Assembly: GCA_022425745.1 (NCBI GenBank)
Contig: JAKMEW010000300.1
Coordinates: 1-36,833, forward strand
Source of the DNA: Rubripirellula sp.
GTDB taxonomy: Bacteria > Planctomycetota > Planctomycetia > Pirellulales > Pirellulaceae
Reading direction: 5' to 3'
DNA: 36,833 nucleotides
Position numbers and translations under genes: made by a program. Below are positions 1 through 9,319 of the stretch, in pieces. How positions within the stretch are numbered: the first letter of the stretch is position 1; every line of letters begins with the position of its first letter. The notes beneath the pieces were generated by a model, which was not told the DNA's origin, made no database searches, and worked only from the letters and a program-made list of their open reading frames with translations.

Positions 1-693
1 GCATTCTGGCCTGCTGCGAGCCACGATGGAGACGTGGTGCTTTATCACGATGACAACCGCACCGAAGAATTAGCTAAATTCCACTTTCTCAGACAACAAT
101 GGGAACGAAAAGGGCAGCAAGACTTCCGATCATTGGCTGACTACATCGCCCCGGTAGATTCTGGGCGAAAAGATTACCTCGGCGGCTTCGTTGTGACCGC
201 GGGAATTGGTGCTGATGCAATGGCTCAACAATTCAAATCCGAGCATGACGACTACAGGGCCATCATGGTTCAGGCTGTTGCCGATCGATTTGCGGAAGCA
301 TTCGCAGAACTACTGCACGAGCTCGCAAGAAAAGATTGGGGCTTTGGTACGGACGAAAGCTTGACGAAAGAAGAATTAATTGCAGAGGGCTATCGAGGAA
401 TCCGCCCAGCCGCTGGTTACCCAGCGTGTCCGGATCACACAGAAAAATCGACACTCTTCACTGTCTTGGATGCCAAAGCAAACACAGGCGTTGAGCTCAC
501 TAGCAGTTTCGCCATGACACCTGGAGCCAGCGTGAGTGGCCTCTACTTTGCTCACCCTGATGCAAGATACTTTGCGGTCGATCGAATCACCAAGGATCAA
601 GTTGAGTCATATTCGGGACGCAAAGGTCAAGCCATCTCTGAAACAGAACGCTGGTTGAGCCCTAACCTAGCGTATGAGCCAGATATATCCTGA
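1..693 (+). CDS. metH: Cobalamin-dependent methionine synthase, C-terminal part (5' truncated by window)
   Basis: The reading frame is open from base 1, so the gene enters from the left; only about 230 C-terminal residues of an enzyme usually near 1,200 residues are present. They match the AdoMet-binding reactivation domain, which binds S-adenosylmethionine and flavodoxin-type reductants to remethylate oxidised cob(II)alamin. Seen in the sequence: the start AFWPA, the stretch FHFLRQQ, the conserved TAGIG and EHDDY...IMVQAVADR helix, the AdoMet-binding signature RGIRPAAGYPACPDHTEK, then SFAMTPGASVSGLYFAHPDARYFAV and a final ERWLSPNLAY. The enzyme transfers a methyl group from methyl-tetrahydrofolate to homocysteine in the cytoplasm. 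It ends at a TGA, and no clear terminator follows. The GTG at 34 is an internal codon, not a start. Confidence 0.95.
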   Translation, partial: AFWPAASHDGDVVLYHDDNRTEELAKFHFLRQQWERKGQQDFRSLADYIAPVDSGRKDYLGGFVVTAGIGADAMAQQFKSEHDDYRAIMVQAVADRFAEAFAELLHELARKDWGFGTDESLTKEELIAEGYRGIRPAAGYPACPDHTEKSTLFTVLDAKANTGVELTSSFAMTPGASVSGLYFAHPDARYFAVDRITKDQVESYSGRKGQAISETERWLSPNLAYEPDIS

Positions 694-881
694 TGTTCAT
701 CAGCCCGGAAAACAGCTCGCCGTCCGTGCAACTTCACTGACGACCATCGACCGGCAGGGATAGTCCATTAGCAGCATTTTTGGCGATACGCCTGTCATTG
801 AGTGATCGCCAAGCCCCCACCCCCAGTGTTTGTGCGCATAATCACAACTTGCAGCGCAATCTCTCGACGGGACTAAGTCAA

Positions 882-3800
882 ATGCACCAACGACAGTGGT
901 TAGCACTTACAGTCAATGCTCTCCTTTGCTTCACCGCGACAAACGGTTTCAGCAACAATTCATTGACCGAAAACGGGCAACAGCCTACCAAAATCGTCAA
1001 CGGGATTCCTTTTCATATCGCTAATGGACTTGACCTTGAGTTGGTTGCTGGCGAACCACTTGTGAAATGGCCGATCTTGGTTGACTGGGATCAGTCGGGA
1101 CACTTAATCATTGCCGAATCAGCGGGAGTCACGAAGCCAGTCAGCGAGCATAACAAACTGGGCTTACATCGGATCGTTCGGCTGTTTGACAGTGATCAAG
1201 ACGGGCACTTCGATAAAAGAATGGTTGCTGTGGAAGGAATTGGATTCCCTGAAGGGGTCTTATGTCTGGGAAATTCGATCCTTGTCTCCATCCCACCGCA
1301 AATCATGAAATTTACGGACACTGATGGCGATGGCAGCTACGAACAGCGTGAAATCTGGTTTGATGGACAAACCATCACGGGCTGCGCCAATGATCTTCAC
1401 GGCCCCTATTTCGGGCTAGATGGGAAAATCTACTGGTGCAAAGGAGCTTTTGCGGAGCAGCAGCACATGCTCGCCAATGGAACAGAATTCATTTCCTCTG
1501 CTGCTCATATTTATCGATGCAATGAAGATGGAACCGAACTAGAAGTCGTCATGACAGGTGGGATGGATAATCCCGTCGAAATGGCATTCATCCCCGAGGG
1601 TGAAAAATTCTTTACAAGCACCTTCCTTCAACACCCTCATCAAGGCCTAAGAGACGGGATCGCTCATGCCGTCTACGGGGGACTTTTCGGCAAGGAGCAC
1701 AAGGTCATCAATGGCCACCCACGAACGGGTGATCTGATGCCGATCATGACACAACTCGGCGCCGCCGCCCCAAGTGGCTTGATTCATCTCAGGCACAACT
1801 CCCTTAGCAGTCAACAAACGCTGAAGGATCGTACCCCCACACTCTGTTCAGCCCTGTTCAACCTACATCAGGTCCGGACTCATAATTTGAAACTGAACGG
1901 CTCCACCTACCAAACCGAGGATACCACCCTCATCTCAACTTCACGCGTTGACTTTCACCCAACTGATATTCTCGAGGATGCCGATGGCAGTCTCATTGTG
2001 GTCGATACGGGTGGGTGGTACGACCTGTGTTGCCCAACATCACGAGTTGATCAAAAAACAGCTTCCGGGGGTATTTATCGAATCACAAATCAAACGACAC
2101 GCCGCCATCGGACCACTCTCACTCATCGTCCTGTCGCAACATCTTCGGCACTCACATTCGAACAACTCGAAGCACCGCAACCTTGGGTGCAGCGAGAGGC
2201 TCTCAGATCCCTCCGCGATACTGGTGAAACAGCGAGCGAATCGGCGATCAAACTGATCACCAACGACAAAGGCGCGGTCAACACAAAAACCAATTACATC
2301 TGGGGATTGTGCTGCATTGGAAACCAAGAATCACTCAGCATCTGCGAACAACAACTGCTTTCGCCCCACAAGGCTGTGGTGAAAGCAGCCTGCCACGCTC
2401 TAGCACTTCACAGACACGAGCCAGCGAGGGAAACGATTGAATCGTTACTGAACCACTCCGATTTATCAATCGCTCGCGTCGCAGCCGAAGCATTGGGGCG
2501 AATTGGAAACCCTCTTTCATCAACCGCGATTCTCGACTCTCCACACCTCCTGTCAGAAGATCGCTTCATTCAACATAGCTTGATGTACGCTTTGATTGAG
2601 ATCACGCATAAATCTTCCCGCTTGACCGTCGACGTTGAAAACTTAAACGAAGTGCAACTGACCACCATCATCAACGTCGCAAAGGAAACCAATCTTCTAA
2701 ACACCATCGACTCGAAGATTCTATTTTCTGCGTTAGGCAGCCAAAACCAAGAACTGCAGATTGCGACAGCTCGCGCTCTTAACACTCTTCCAGAAGTTGT
2801 TAATGATTCGACAGAATACCTAGCGGATATTTGGGAGAGCACTTACGACGCTCCAATCTCTCGGCATATAGCCGTCTCGCTACTTCGAGAACCAAGACAT
2901 CAACCTGATGTGGAAGCATTCATTCTTCGACAAATCACAAATGCCAATAATCAAAATAAGGACTATCAGCTGTGGCTGGCACAAAATCTTCATGAACTCG
3001 CACCCACGCAATTGGACGCTGAATGGATTAACCAGCTACTCACGTGGCTACAACATGGACCTCAAGAATCAAGCGTACAGATTGCAAGAAGCATTGCAAA
3101 ACTGAATGTCCCAACGAGTAGTGCCGACCAAATCTTGAACGCCCTTCTCACCTTGATTGATTCAACGAAAGACGTAAGAACGAAAATATCGCTTGCGTCA
3201 ACGATTCCTCACACTGATTCAGTCATTGGTCATGAACTCGAGGTGCTTTTGGTAGATAGCCTAACAAGTTCAGATTCAACAATGATTGCAGATGCAATCG
3301 CTGCGTTAAGTCGCATTCATGTGAGCGAACAGGCTGCACGAAGGATAGTTCGTGATCTCGACGAATATCGACCCCAAGACCTACCTCTTCTCATCGAATC
3401 AATCGTTCGCTCTGGCCATGGTGAAACGACCACACAGCTCTTGATCAATCTACCCGACATCCGTGCTGCTAGAACACTTCCTCGCGGCTATTTAAAAAAT
3501 GCATTTAGACTCAGTTCAGACGAGCACAAAAAGCGAGCAGAGGAAGTTGCGATCGCGTTAGAAATGCCAGACGAAGACGTTCGACTTGGAGTAGAAGCTA
3601 AATTAGGTGAGCTAGGGATCGGTGACCCAATCCGTGGCCTAGAACTTTTTCGGAATTCAAAATTAGCTTGCAGCAATTGCCATAAGATGGGCTACCTCGG
3701 AAATGAAATCGGCCCTGACCTTACTAGAATCGGTAGCACACGCACGCGAGAAGCGATACTCGAAGCAATCCTCTACCCCAGTAGTCGGATTGAACAAGGA

Positions 3801-4037
3801 TATGAAACAACCAAGATCCTGACCTCCGATGGACTAATACTAAACGGAATGATTGCTTCCGAAAGTGAAGAGAACATCGCTCTGCGTCTCAGTGCCGATC
3901 GAGTAGAAGTCATTACGAAAGATGAGATCGAATCAATGGATCCAAGCAGAATTTCCATCATGCCAGAGGGTTTATCAAACTTATTGACGGATCAAGATTT
4001 AGCTGATCTGCTGGCACTCCTTTCAACAGCCAAGTAG
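882..4037 (+). CDS. Secreted PVC-type beta-propeller/HEAT/cytochrome c protein
   Basis: This large exported protein of about 1,051 residues has the three-part layout common in Planctomycetes and Verrucomicrobia. An N-terminal TIGR02604-type propeller (roughly residues 30-430) begins LDLELVAGEPLVKWPILVDWD. A helical HEAT-like region follows (about 440-900, e.g. QREALRSLRDTGE, IARVAAEALGRIGNP). The C-terminal TIGR02603-type heme domain has C930-S-N-C933-H934, followed by GNEIGPDLTRIG and YETTKILTSDGLILNGMI. The reading frame is open from a TTG at 780, but I chose the ATG at 882 because it starts a signal peptide (MHQRQWLALTVNALLCFTAT). One c-type heme is expected to attach covalently in the periplasm. 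The family is usually assumed to be a dehydrogenase or electron-transfer partner in polysaccharide breakdown; the substrate is unknown. It stands alone between metH and rnr. Confidence 0.9.
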   Translation: MHQRQWLALTVNALLCFTATNGFSNNSLTENGQQPTKIVNGIPFHIANGLDLELVAGEPLVKWPILVDWDQSGHLIIAESAGVTKPVSEHNKLGLHRIVRLFDSDQDGHFDKRMVAVEGIGFPEGVLCLGNSILVSIPPQIMKFTDTDGDGSYEQREIWFDGQTITGCANDLHGPYFGLDGKIYWCKGAFAEQQHMLANGTEFISSAAHIYRCNEDGTELEVVMTGGMDNPVEMAFIPEGEKFFTSTFLQHPHQGLRDGIAHAVYGGLFGKEHKVINGHPRTGDLMPIMTQLGAAAPSGLIHLRHNSLSSQQTLKDRTPTLCSALFNLHQVRTHNLKLNGSTYQTEDTTLISTSRVDFHPTDILEDADGSLIVVDTGGWYDLCCPTSRVDQKTASGGIYRITNQTTRRHRTTLTHRPVATSSALTFEQLEAPQPWVQREALRSLRDTGETASESAIKLITNDKGAVNTKTNYIWGLCCIGNQESLSICEQQLLSPHKAVVKAACHALALHRHEPARETIESLLNHSDLSIARVAAEALGRIGNPLSSTAILDSPHLLSEDRFIQHSLMYALIEITHKSSRLTVDVENLNEVQLTTIINVAKETNLLNTIDSKILFSALGSQNQELQIATARALNTLPEVVNDSTEYLADIWESTYDAPISRHIAVSLLREPRHQPDVEAFILRQITNANNQNKDYQLWLAQNLHELAPTQLDAEWINQLLTWLQHGPQESSVQIARSIAKLNVPTSSADQILNALLTLIDSTKDVRTKISLASTIPHTDSVIGHELEVLLVDSLTSSDSTMIADAIAALSRIHVSEQAARRIVRDLDEYRPQDLPLLIESIVRSGHGETTTQLLINLPDIRAARTLPRGYLKNAFRLSSDEHKKRAEEVAIALEMPDEDVRLGVEAKLGELGIGDPIRGLELFRNSKLACSNCHKMGYLGNEIGPDLTRIGSTRTREAILEAILYPSSRIEQGYETTKILTSDGLILNGMIASESEENIALRLSADRVEVITKDEIESMDPSRISIMPEGLSNLLTDQDLADLLALLSTAK

Positions 4038-4265
4038 CCGAAGAAACACCTCAATCACTTGAAAGTCTTGGTAGAAAAATCAAAGCCAGCATCAATAGCG
4101 CAGGGAACAACAATCGCTGGAAAAAGATATTCACGCACGATGCATCTGTCCTCGTCCACCACTCATTCTTTACACCGTAACCGACCTTCAAAGATTGCTC
4201 GAAGCGACTCCATTGCGGTTGTCAGCCCCTGTCCCTAGGTTACCCCCATCAGCTATCTTTTCCCT

Positions 4266-6515
4266 ATGAAAATATCACATGAATTAGCTGATCGACTAAT
4301 GAGATTAGTCGTCGCGACGGACTACCTCCCCAGCAAGCCTAAACAGATTGCGACCAAACTCAAGCTCGATCTCGACGAGACTCGCGAGCTTAAGAGAGTG
4401 ATCAAGCAATTGGTACTCGAGGGCCGATTAATATATGGCTCGAACCATCTGGTGATGAGCGTGGGAGCTCTCGGTGGACCGAGCGACACCCTCAGGGGAA
4501 ATTTTCGAAAAGCAATTGGTTCGGGGTTTGGTTTCGTCCGTCCGAACCACAGCGAGGAGGGAGAACACAAGGAAGATATTTTCATCCCCGAGGGAAAAAC
4601 AAAAGGAGCCCTTGAGGGCGATCTCGTTGAAGTCTCGATTCGCGAATCGAGAAGAGGAGGTACCGAAGGTTCTATCTCGCAGATCCTCGAACGAGCAAGG
4701 CGTCAATTCACAGGTACTTTCCAGAACCAGAACGGTAAAGCTTGCGTGACGATTGACGGAGTGCCTTTTACAAATCCTGTTTCCGTTGGAGACGTTCGCG
4801 GACTACCTCTTGAAACCGACGACAAAGTTTTCGTTGAAATCGTTGACTTCCCAGGCGAGTCCGGCAACGGCGGAGAAGCCATTATCCTTGAGCGACTTGG
4901 TAGCAATAAAAATCCTGCTATCGATACGATCACGATCATGCGGCAGTATGGCTTACCAGAAAGCTTCCCAGAAGAAGTCATTCGTACAGCAAGGATCGAA
5001 GCAGATCAGTTCCGAGAAGATCAAATACCGATGGATCGGCGCGATCTCACCGATCTTCTAACGGTAACGATTGACCCGCATGATGCGAGAGATTTTGACG
5101 ACGCAATCTCGATTGAACGAGAACAAGGGCGATGGAGACTTTGGGTGCACATTGCTGATGTCGGACATTTCGTCAAACCAAATTCGCCGATTGATGAAGA
5201 AGCAAAGAAACGAGCCACCAGCGTTTACTTGCCCGACCGCGTTGTCCCTATGATTCCAGAAATCATCAGCAACCATCTCGCAAGTTTACAACCCAACAAA
5301 CAACGATTTGCCAAAACAGTTGAAATTGAAATCCTTGATGACCTAACCATCACACACACTCAGGTGCATCATACGGTCATCCGGAGTGACATGAGACTCA
5401 ACTACGACCAAGTTGACCAGTACCTGGCCACACCTCAACTTTTTGTAGAAAAATGGGGTGAACCGATTTGCCAGCTTCTGGAACAAATGCATTGCCTCGC
5501 GATGCGTCTACGAGAATCTAGATTCAAACGCGGATCCCTTTCAATGGATCTTCCAGACATCAAACTCGATTTGGATCGATCTGGAAAAGTAAAAGGAGCC
5601 TTTCGTGTCGAGCATACCGAAAGCCATCAGATCATCGAGGAGTTTATGCTGGCGGCTAACCAAGCTGTCGCTACTTGGCTTGATGATCAGCAACTTAATT
5701 TCCTACGTCGAATTCACCCTGCGCCTGATCGCAGAAAAATTCGACAACTAGAAAACTTCATCAAAGATCTAGGGATCACTGCGGACTCATTAGAGAGTCG
5801 GTTTGAAATTCAGCGGGTGTTAAACAGAGTCAGTGGAACGCCGCTCGAAGACGCCGTCAACTTTGCGGTTTTGAAAAGCATGAGTAAAGCTGTCTATGCG
5901 CCTGAGAGTGAAGGCCACTTCGCGTTGGACATGCACCACTACTGCCACTTCACCAGCCCAATTCGCAGATACCCTGACTTGACAGTGCATCGACTGGTAG
6001 ACAACCTGCTGAGCAACAAAGCGACACCCGATGACCCCTACCCCATGCTCGTAAAGATGGGTCATCATTGCAGTGATATGGAACGCAACGCAGCACTTGC
6101 TGAGCGAGAACTTATCCAACTTAAGTTGCTACACTTTTTAAATAAGCACATTGGTGAGTCACTTGAAGCGGTGATCAGCCGTGTTTTCGCGGATGGTGTA
6201 TACGCTCGCTGCAGCAAAATGCCCGTTGATGGCTTCGTACCGGTCTCAGCATTACCATCCGACAATTATCGATATGAACGCCGTGGTCAGATGCTGATCG
6301 GCTTCCGCGAAGGCAATCGATTTCGTCTTGGCGACCAAATCACGGTTCGAATTTCGAAGGTTGATCTACAGGATCGTCAACTTTTCTTTCAGATCATAAA
6401 AAATCATTCCTCGCACCTCGAAGCGACCCCAGGGCGAACCAATCACCAGAAATCAAAATACAAAGGGAAGCGAAAAAAAGAGAGGAGAGACAAAAAGAAA
6501 CGGCGACGACGTTAA
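4266..6515 (+). CDS. rnr: Ribonuclease R (RNB family 3'-5' exoribonuclease)
   Basis: The 749-residue protein has the RNase R architecture: a winged-helix N-terminus (about 1-65), cold-shock OB domains (about 75-215, with GSGFGFVRP), the RNB catalytic domain, and a C-terminal S1 domain (about 630-715). The Mg2+-binding aspartates are visible in TIDPHDARDFDDA as D270, D276, D278 and D279, matching the known RNase II/R active site. HFTSPIRRYPDLTVHR is another family hallmark. The C-terminus (715-749) is a strongly basic Lys/Arg tail ending in RRRR, as in other RNase R proteins, where such tails help unwind structured RNA. It degrades structured RNA processively in the cytoplasm and takes part in mRNA and rRNA quality control. 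The start is the ATG at 4266. The 228 bases upstream contain no gene. Confidence 0.95.
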   Translation: MKISHELADRLMRLVVATDYLPSKPKQIATKLKLDLDETRELKRVIKQLVLEGRLIYGSNHLVMSVGALGGPSDTLRGNFRKAIGSGFGFVRPNHSEEGEHKEDIFIPEGKTKGALEGDLVEVSIRESRRGGTEGSISQILERARRQFTGTFQNQNGKACVTIDGVPFTNPVSVGDVRGLPLETDDKVFVEIVDFPGESGNGGEAIILERLGSNKNPAIDTITIMRQYGLPESFPEEVIRTARIEADQFREDQIPMDRRDLTDLLTVTIDPHDARDFDDAISIEREQGRWRLWVHIADVGHFVKPNSPIDEEAKKRATSVYLPDRVVPMIPEIISNHLASLQPNKQRFAKTVEIEILDDLTITHTQVHHTVIRSDMRLNYDQVDQYLATPQLFVEKWGEPICQLLEQMHCLAMRLRESRFKRGSLSMDLPDIKLDLDRSGKVKGAFRVEHTESHQIIEEFMLAANQAVATWLDDQQLNFLRRIHPAPDRRKIRQLENFIKDLGITADSLESRFEIQRVLNRVSGTPLEDAVNFAVLKSMSKAVYAPESEGHFALDMHHYCHFTSPIRRYPDLTVHRLVDNLLSNKATPDDPYPMLVKMGHHCSDMERNAALAERELIQLKLLHFLNKHIGESLEAVISRVFADGVYARCSKMPVDGFVPVSALPSDNYRYERRGQMLIGFREGNRFRLGDQITVRISKVDLQDRQLFFQIIKNHSSHLEATPGRTNHQKSKYKGKRKKERRDKKKRRRR

Positions 6516-6572
6516 AAGCAGTAAGTGAGGAGCGAAAAACGGTTTAAGTATTGGTGGTTGATGAAATAGACT

Positions 6573-7994
6573 GTGACAAACACCGGAAAAACTCTAACAA
6601 CAATCGGCAGGTCACTCCAATTGCGTCAAGCACTACTCTGCATCGCGATCGTCCTCATTGCGATTAAATCCGTCGCGGTACTGCTCAATGGCCCAGTGCC
6701 CCTAGAAAGGGACTCGTTGGGATACTGGACACTAAGCACGTTAGTCATGAATGGTGACTTTTTCATGACGGATTCGCACATTTCCTACAGAACACCGCTT
6801 TATCCGTGGTTCCTAGCAGCGTGTCGTCTTCTCTATGGCAGTCACTCGTTTTGGTTTATCGCTCTAGTGCAAGTCGCGGCCTATGTTGGATCGATATGGT
6901 TCGCCTCAACACTTGCCTTACAGATAACGCGGCTGCCATTCTCAAGATTTGCAACGATAATCTGCCTGCTCCCAGCGATCTCAGCGACCCAATACAATGC
7001 TGCGGCGCTATCTGAGTCATTATTCGTGTTATTGTTAACTCTCCATTTGTGCGCGTTTATCAAATACGCGCACCACCCAAATCAAAGCCAAGCTGTTTTC
7101 GTCGGTCTCACGTTGGCAGCACTTCTACTCACCAAGCCGATCTCGCTGCTACTCTGGATCGCACATTTAATCTTGATTTTGCTATACGTAATGCGAAGAA
7201 GAAAACTTGAGCATGCGGATAAAATTCACTTCTACAAATTTTCTCACCTATTCACCGCGGCATGCGTGTTACTGCTCTTCATCAGTCCTTGGGTTTTCCG
7301 AAATCACCTCATATTTGGACGTCCTTCACTCACCGAATTCGCAGGTAGAAATCTGTGGATTGTGACATTCCAAGACGGATCTGGCGCAGGGCTCGCACTA
7401 CCACGATCTTCGGCAAGCCAAGAGCTAACACAACGCTTGCTCCACTCGCCAACGCAGATCGATCCCACTGCGACTTGGAGTGTTTCAAATCAACTAACGC
7501 GCTCTGGGCTCAGTGACGCCCAATCTGATCGGCTAATGAAACAGGTTTGCATCGACGCTATTCAACAAGAACCACGTCAATTCGCAACAAGAATGCTGCG
7601 GCGAATTATCAATTTTTGGCGATGCGCAAATACCGATCTTTTGAAGCAGGGTATCCGTGGCGAAGGACTCACGCCGCTGCAAACATGGAACCAAGACGTC
7701 GTCTGGTCAAAGAGGTTGCTCGACGTTCGGGCCAGCCAGTCCGTCCTTTGCAACACTATCTTAGCCGTCGTCATTGGTCTGGCACTCGGCTGCTTGCTCT
7801 TGAATCATTCAACCCGTCCCGCCGCTATTTGGTTATCACTCATTCTGGCTTATTTCTCGGTTGTGACCGGCACGCTAGAAATTCCAGACTATCGATACCG
7901 CCTAATCATTGAACCAATTATCGGCACAACCTTTGGATCAGCGTGGGCCGTGCTGCTCTCGAAAAAAGAGCGAATCGCTGCGATAGCGGATTAA
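6573..7994 (+). CDS. Multi-pass membrane glycosyltransferase of the PMT/ArnT (GT39/GT83-like) fold
   Basis: The 473-residue, highly hydrophobic protein has about ten predicted membrane segments. The first outer loop carries PLERDSLGYW, the acidic residue plus tyrosine typical of PMT_2 enzymes, followed by the family hallmark YRTPLYPWFLA. The C-terminal YRLIIEPI resembles the conserved YR-hh-P region of this superfamily. Such enzymes use a polyprenyl-phosphate sugar on the outer face of the cytoplasmic membrane and transfer it to a lipid or protein acceptor. The start is a GTG at 6573; the in-frame ATG at 6561 is followed at once by a stop, so it cannot be used. It lies 57 bases after rnr and upstream of a DPM1-like GT2 that could make its donor. 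Acceptor and sugar cannot be read from the sequence. Confidence 0.75.
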   Translation: MTNTGKTLTTIGRSLQLRQALLCIAIVLIAIKSVAVLLNGPVPLERDSLGYWTLSTLVMNGDFFMTDSHISYRTPLYPWFLAACRLLYGSHSFWFIALVQVAAYVGSIWFASTLALQITRLPFSRFATIICLLPAISATQYNAAALSESLFVLLLTLHLCAFIKYAHHPNQSQAVFVGLTLAALLLTKPISLLLWIAHLILILLYVMRRRKLEHADKIHFYKFSHLFTAACVLLLFISPWVFRNHLIFGRPSLTEFAGRNLWIVTFQDGSGAGLALPRSSASQELTQRLLHSPTQIDPTATWSVSNQLTRSGLSDAQSDRLMKQVCIDAIQQEPRQFATRMLRRIINFWRCANTDLLKQGIRGEGLTPLQTWNQDVVWSKRLLDVRASQSVLCNTILAVVIGLALGCLLLNHSTRPAAIWLSLILAYFSVVTGTLEIPDYRYRLIIEPIIGTTFGSAWAVLLSKKERIAAIAD

Positions 7995-8123
7995 GTCACA
8001 CATTCGCTCCAGTATGTATCTGCTTATACTTCATAAATCGTTTACTGCTACGATTGCAATGGAATCGCCGTAAGACCCTGAATAAATCGACCTCATCCGA
8101 GACGACAGTTTGCTAGCACTAAA

Positions 8124-9308
8124 ATGAATCAGCACCCAGAAATCTCCATCGTGATGCCTTGTCTGAATGAAGAAGACACCATCGGCATTTGCGTTGAAAA
8201 GGCAATGACCGCGATGAAGGATGCAAATCTTAACGGAGAAGTCGTTGTTGCTGACAACGGGAGTACAGATCGATCAGTTGAGATTGCAAAATCATTGGGC
8301 GCTGTGATCGTTCCGGTACGCGACCGAGGCTATGGCGCCGCATTGATGGGTGGCATCGAAGCATCACACGGTAACTTTTTGATCATGGGAGATTGCGACG
8401 ACAGCTATGATTTTTTAGAGATACCCAAATTTATCAACGAATTAAAAAATGGATTCGACCTTGTCCAAGGTTGCCGACTACCGCGTGGAGGGGGACAGGT
8501 TTTACCAAAAGCAATGCCATTCCTACATCGCTGGTTCGGAAACCCTCTTCTCTCGTGGCTCGTGCGTCGAATGTTTCGAATCCCCATTCACGATGTTTAT
8601 TGTGGTATGAGAGGGTTTACACGTGATCTATACAACCGTCTTGATTTGCGTTCACCGGGAATGGAGTTCGCAACGGAAATGATCATTAAAAGCGGTCTTT
8701 ACAGCGCCTCGATGAGCCAGGTTCCTATCACACTACATCCTGATGGACGGAAGCAGCATGGGCCACACCTACGAACTTTCCGAGATGGATGGCGAACACT
8801 TCGACTTTTCCTCATCTTCAGCCCGAGATGGAGTTTTTTCCGCCCGGGCGTCACCCTATTGGCCCTTGCGGCAAGTGGCTATCTGCTTGCACTGCCGCAG
8901 TTTCAGATTGCCAATGTAACCTTCGACATCCATACGCTCTTGGTATCGAGCCTTCTGGGGATTGTGGGCTGGCAAGCAATTTTGTTAGCTGTTTTCGCAA
9001 AGCTATTCGCCGCCCGCGAAAAGATGATGCCACCAAACCCAAGTTTAGAGAATCTGTCTGTAGAAAAACTTATCGGACTGGGAACAATCTTTGTCATGAT
9101 CGGTGCTGCGATGATCGCCGGTATCGCGCTCAATTGGTGGTCATCTAATTTCGGAAGGCTTAACTATCCGGAAACCATGAGATGGGTCATTCCCGGTGTC
9201 ACACTAGCCGCCATCGGCTTTCAAACCATGATGGCCGCCCTAATGGTGGGAGCGTTAAAGATGCACCCGCAACGTGTAAATCAATCAAGTAATTCTGACA
9301 CAAATTAA
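8124..9308 (+). CDS. GT2 glycosyltransferase, polyprenyl-phosphate mannosyl/glucosyltransferase-like, with membrane tail
   Basis: The 394-residue protein begins with a GT-A domain: ISIVMPCLNEEDTI, VVADNGSTDRS, and the metal/nucleotide-binding DxD region GDCDDSYDF (D90, D92, D93). VYCGMRGF and MEFATEMIIKS are typical of dolichol-phosphate mannosyltransferase-like bacterial enzymes. After about residue 235 come four hydrophobic segments, so it should sit on the cytoplasmic membrane and charge a polyprenyl phosphate with a sugar from a nucleotide donor. The upstream PMT-type gene (ending at 7994) uses exactly this kind of product in known systems, so I infer a functional pair. The 129 bases between the genes hold no ORF, only a weak CGATT/AATCG hairpin. 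It converges on the sulfatase gene with 11 bases between stops. Confidence 0.85.
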   Translation: MNQHPEISIVMPCLNEEDTIGICVEKAMTAMKDANLNGEVVVADNGSTDRSVEIAKSLGAVIVPVRDRGYGAALMGGIEASHGNFLIMGDCDDSYDFLEIPKFINELKNGFDLVQGCRLPRGGGQVLPKAMPFLHRWFGNPLLSWLVRRMFRIPIHDVYCGMRGFTRDLYNRLDLRSPGMEFATEMIIKSGLYSASMSQVPITLHPDGRKQHGPHLRTFRDGWRTLRLFLIFSPRWSFFRPGVTLLALAASGYLLALPQFQIANVTFDIHTLLVSSLLGIVGWQAILLAVFAKLFAAREKMMPPNPSLENLSVEKLIGLGTIFVMIGAAMIAGIALNWWSSNFGRLNYPETMRWVIPGVTLAAIGFQTMMAALMVGALKMHPQRVNQSSNSDTN

Positions 9309-9319
9309 CAACCGAGCCA

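Noticed and set aside
781-811. TGGCGAT/ATCGCCA inverted repeat after metH, preceded by T bases
   Set aside because: The T tract is on the wrong side for a plus-strand terminator and neither strand has the T run after the stem; probably chance.
780-881. Longer form of the PVC-type heme protein from a TTG
   Set aside because: The internal ATG at 882 gives a proper signal peptide; the extension has none.
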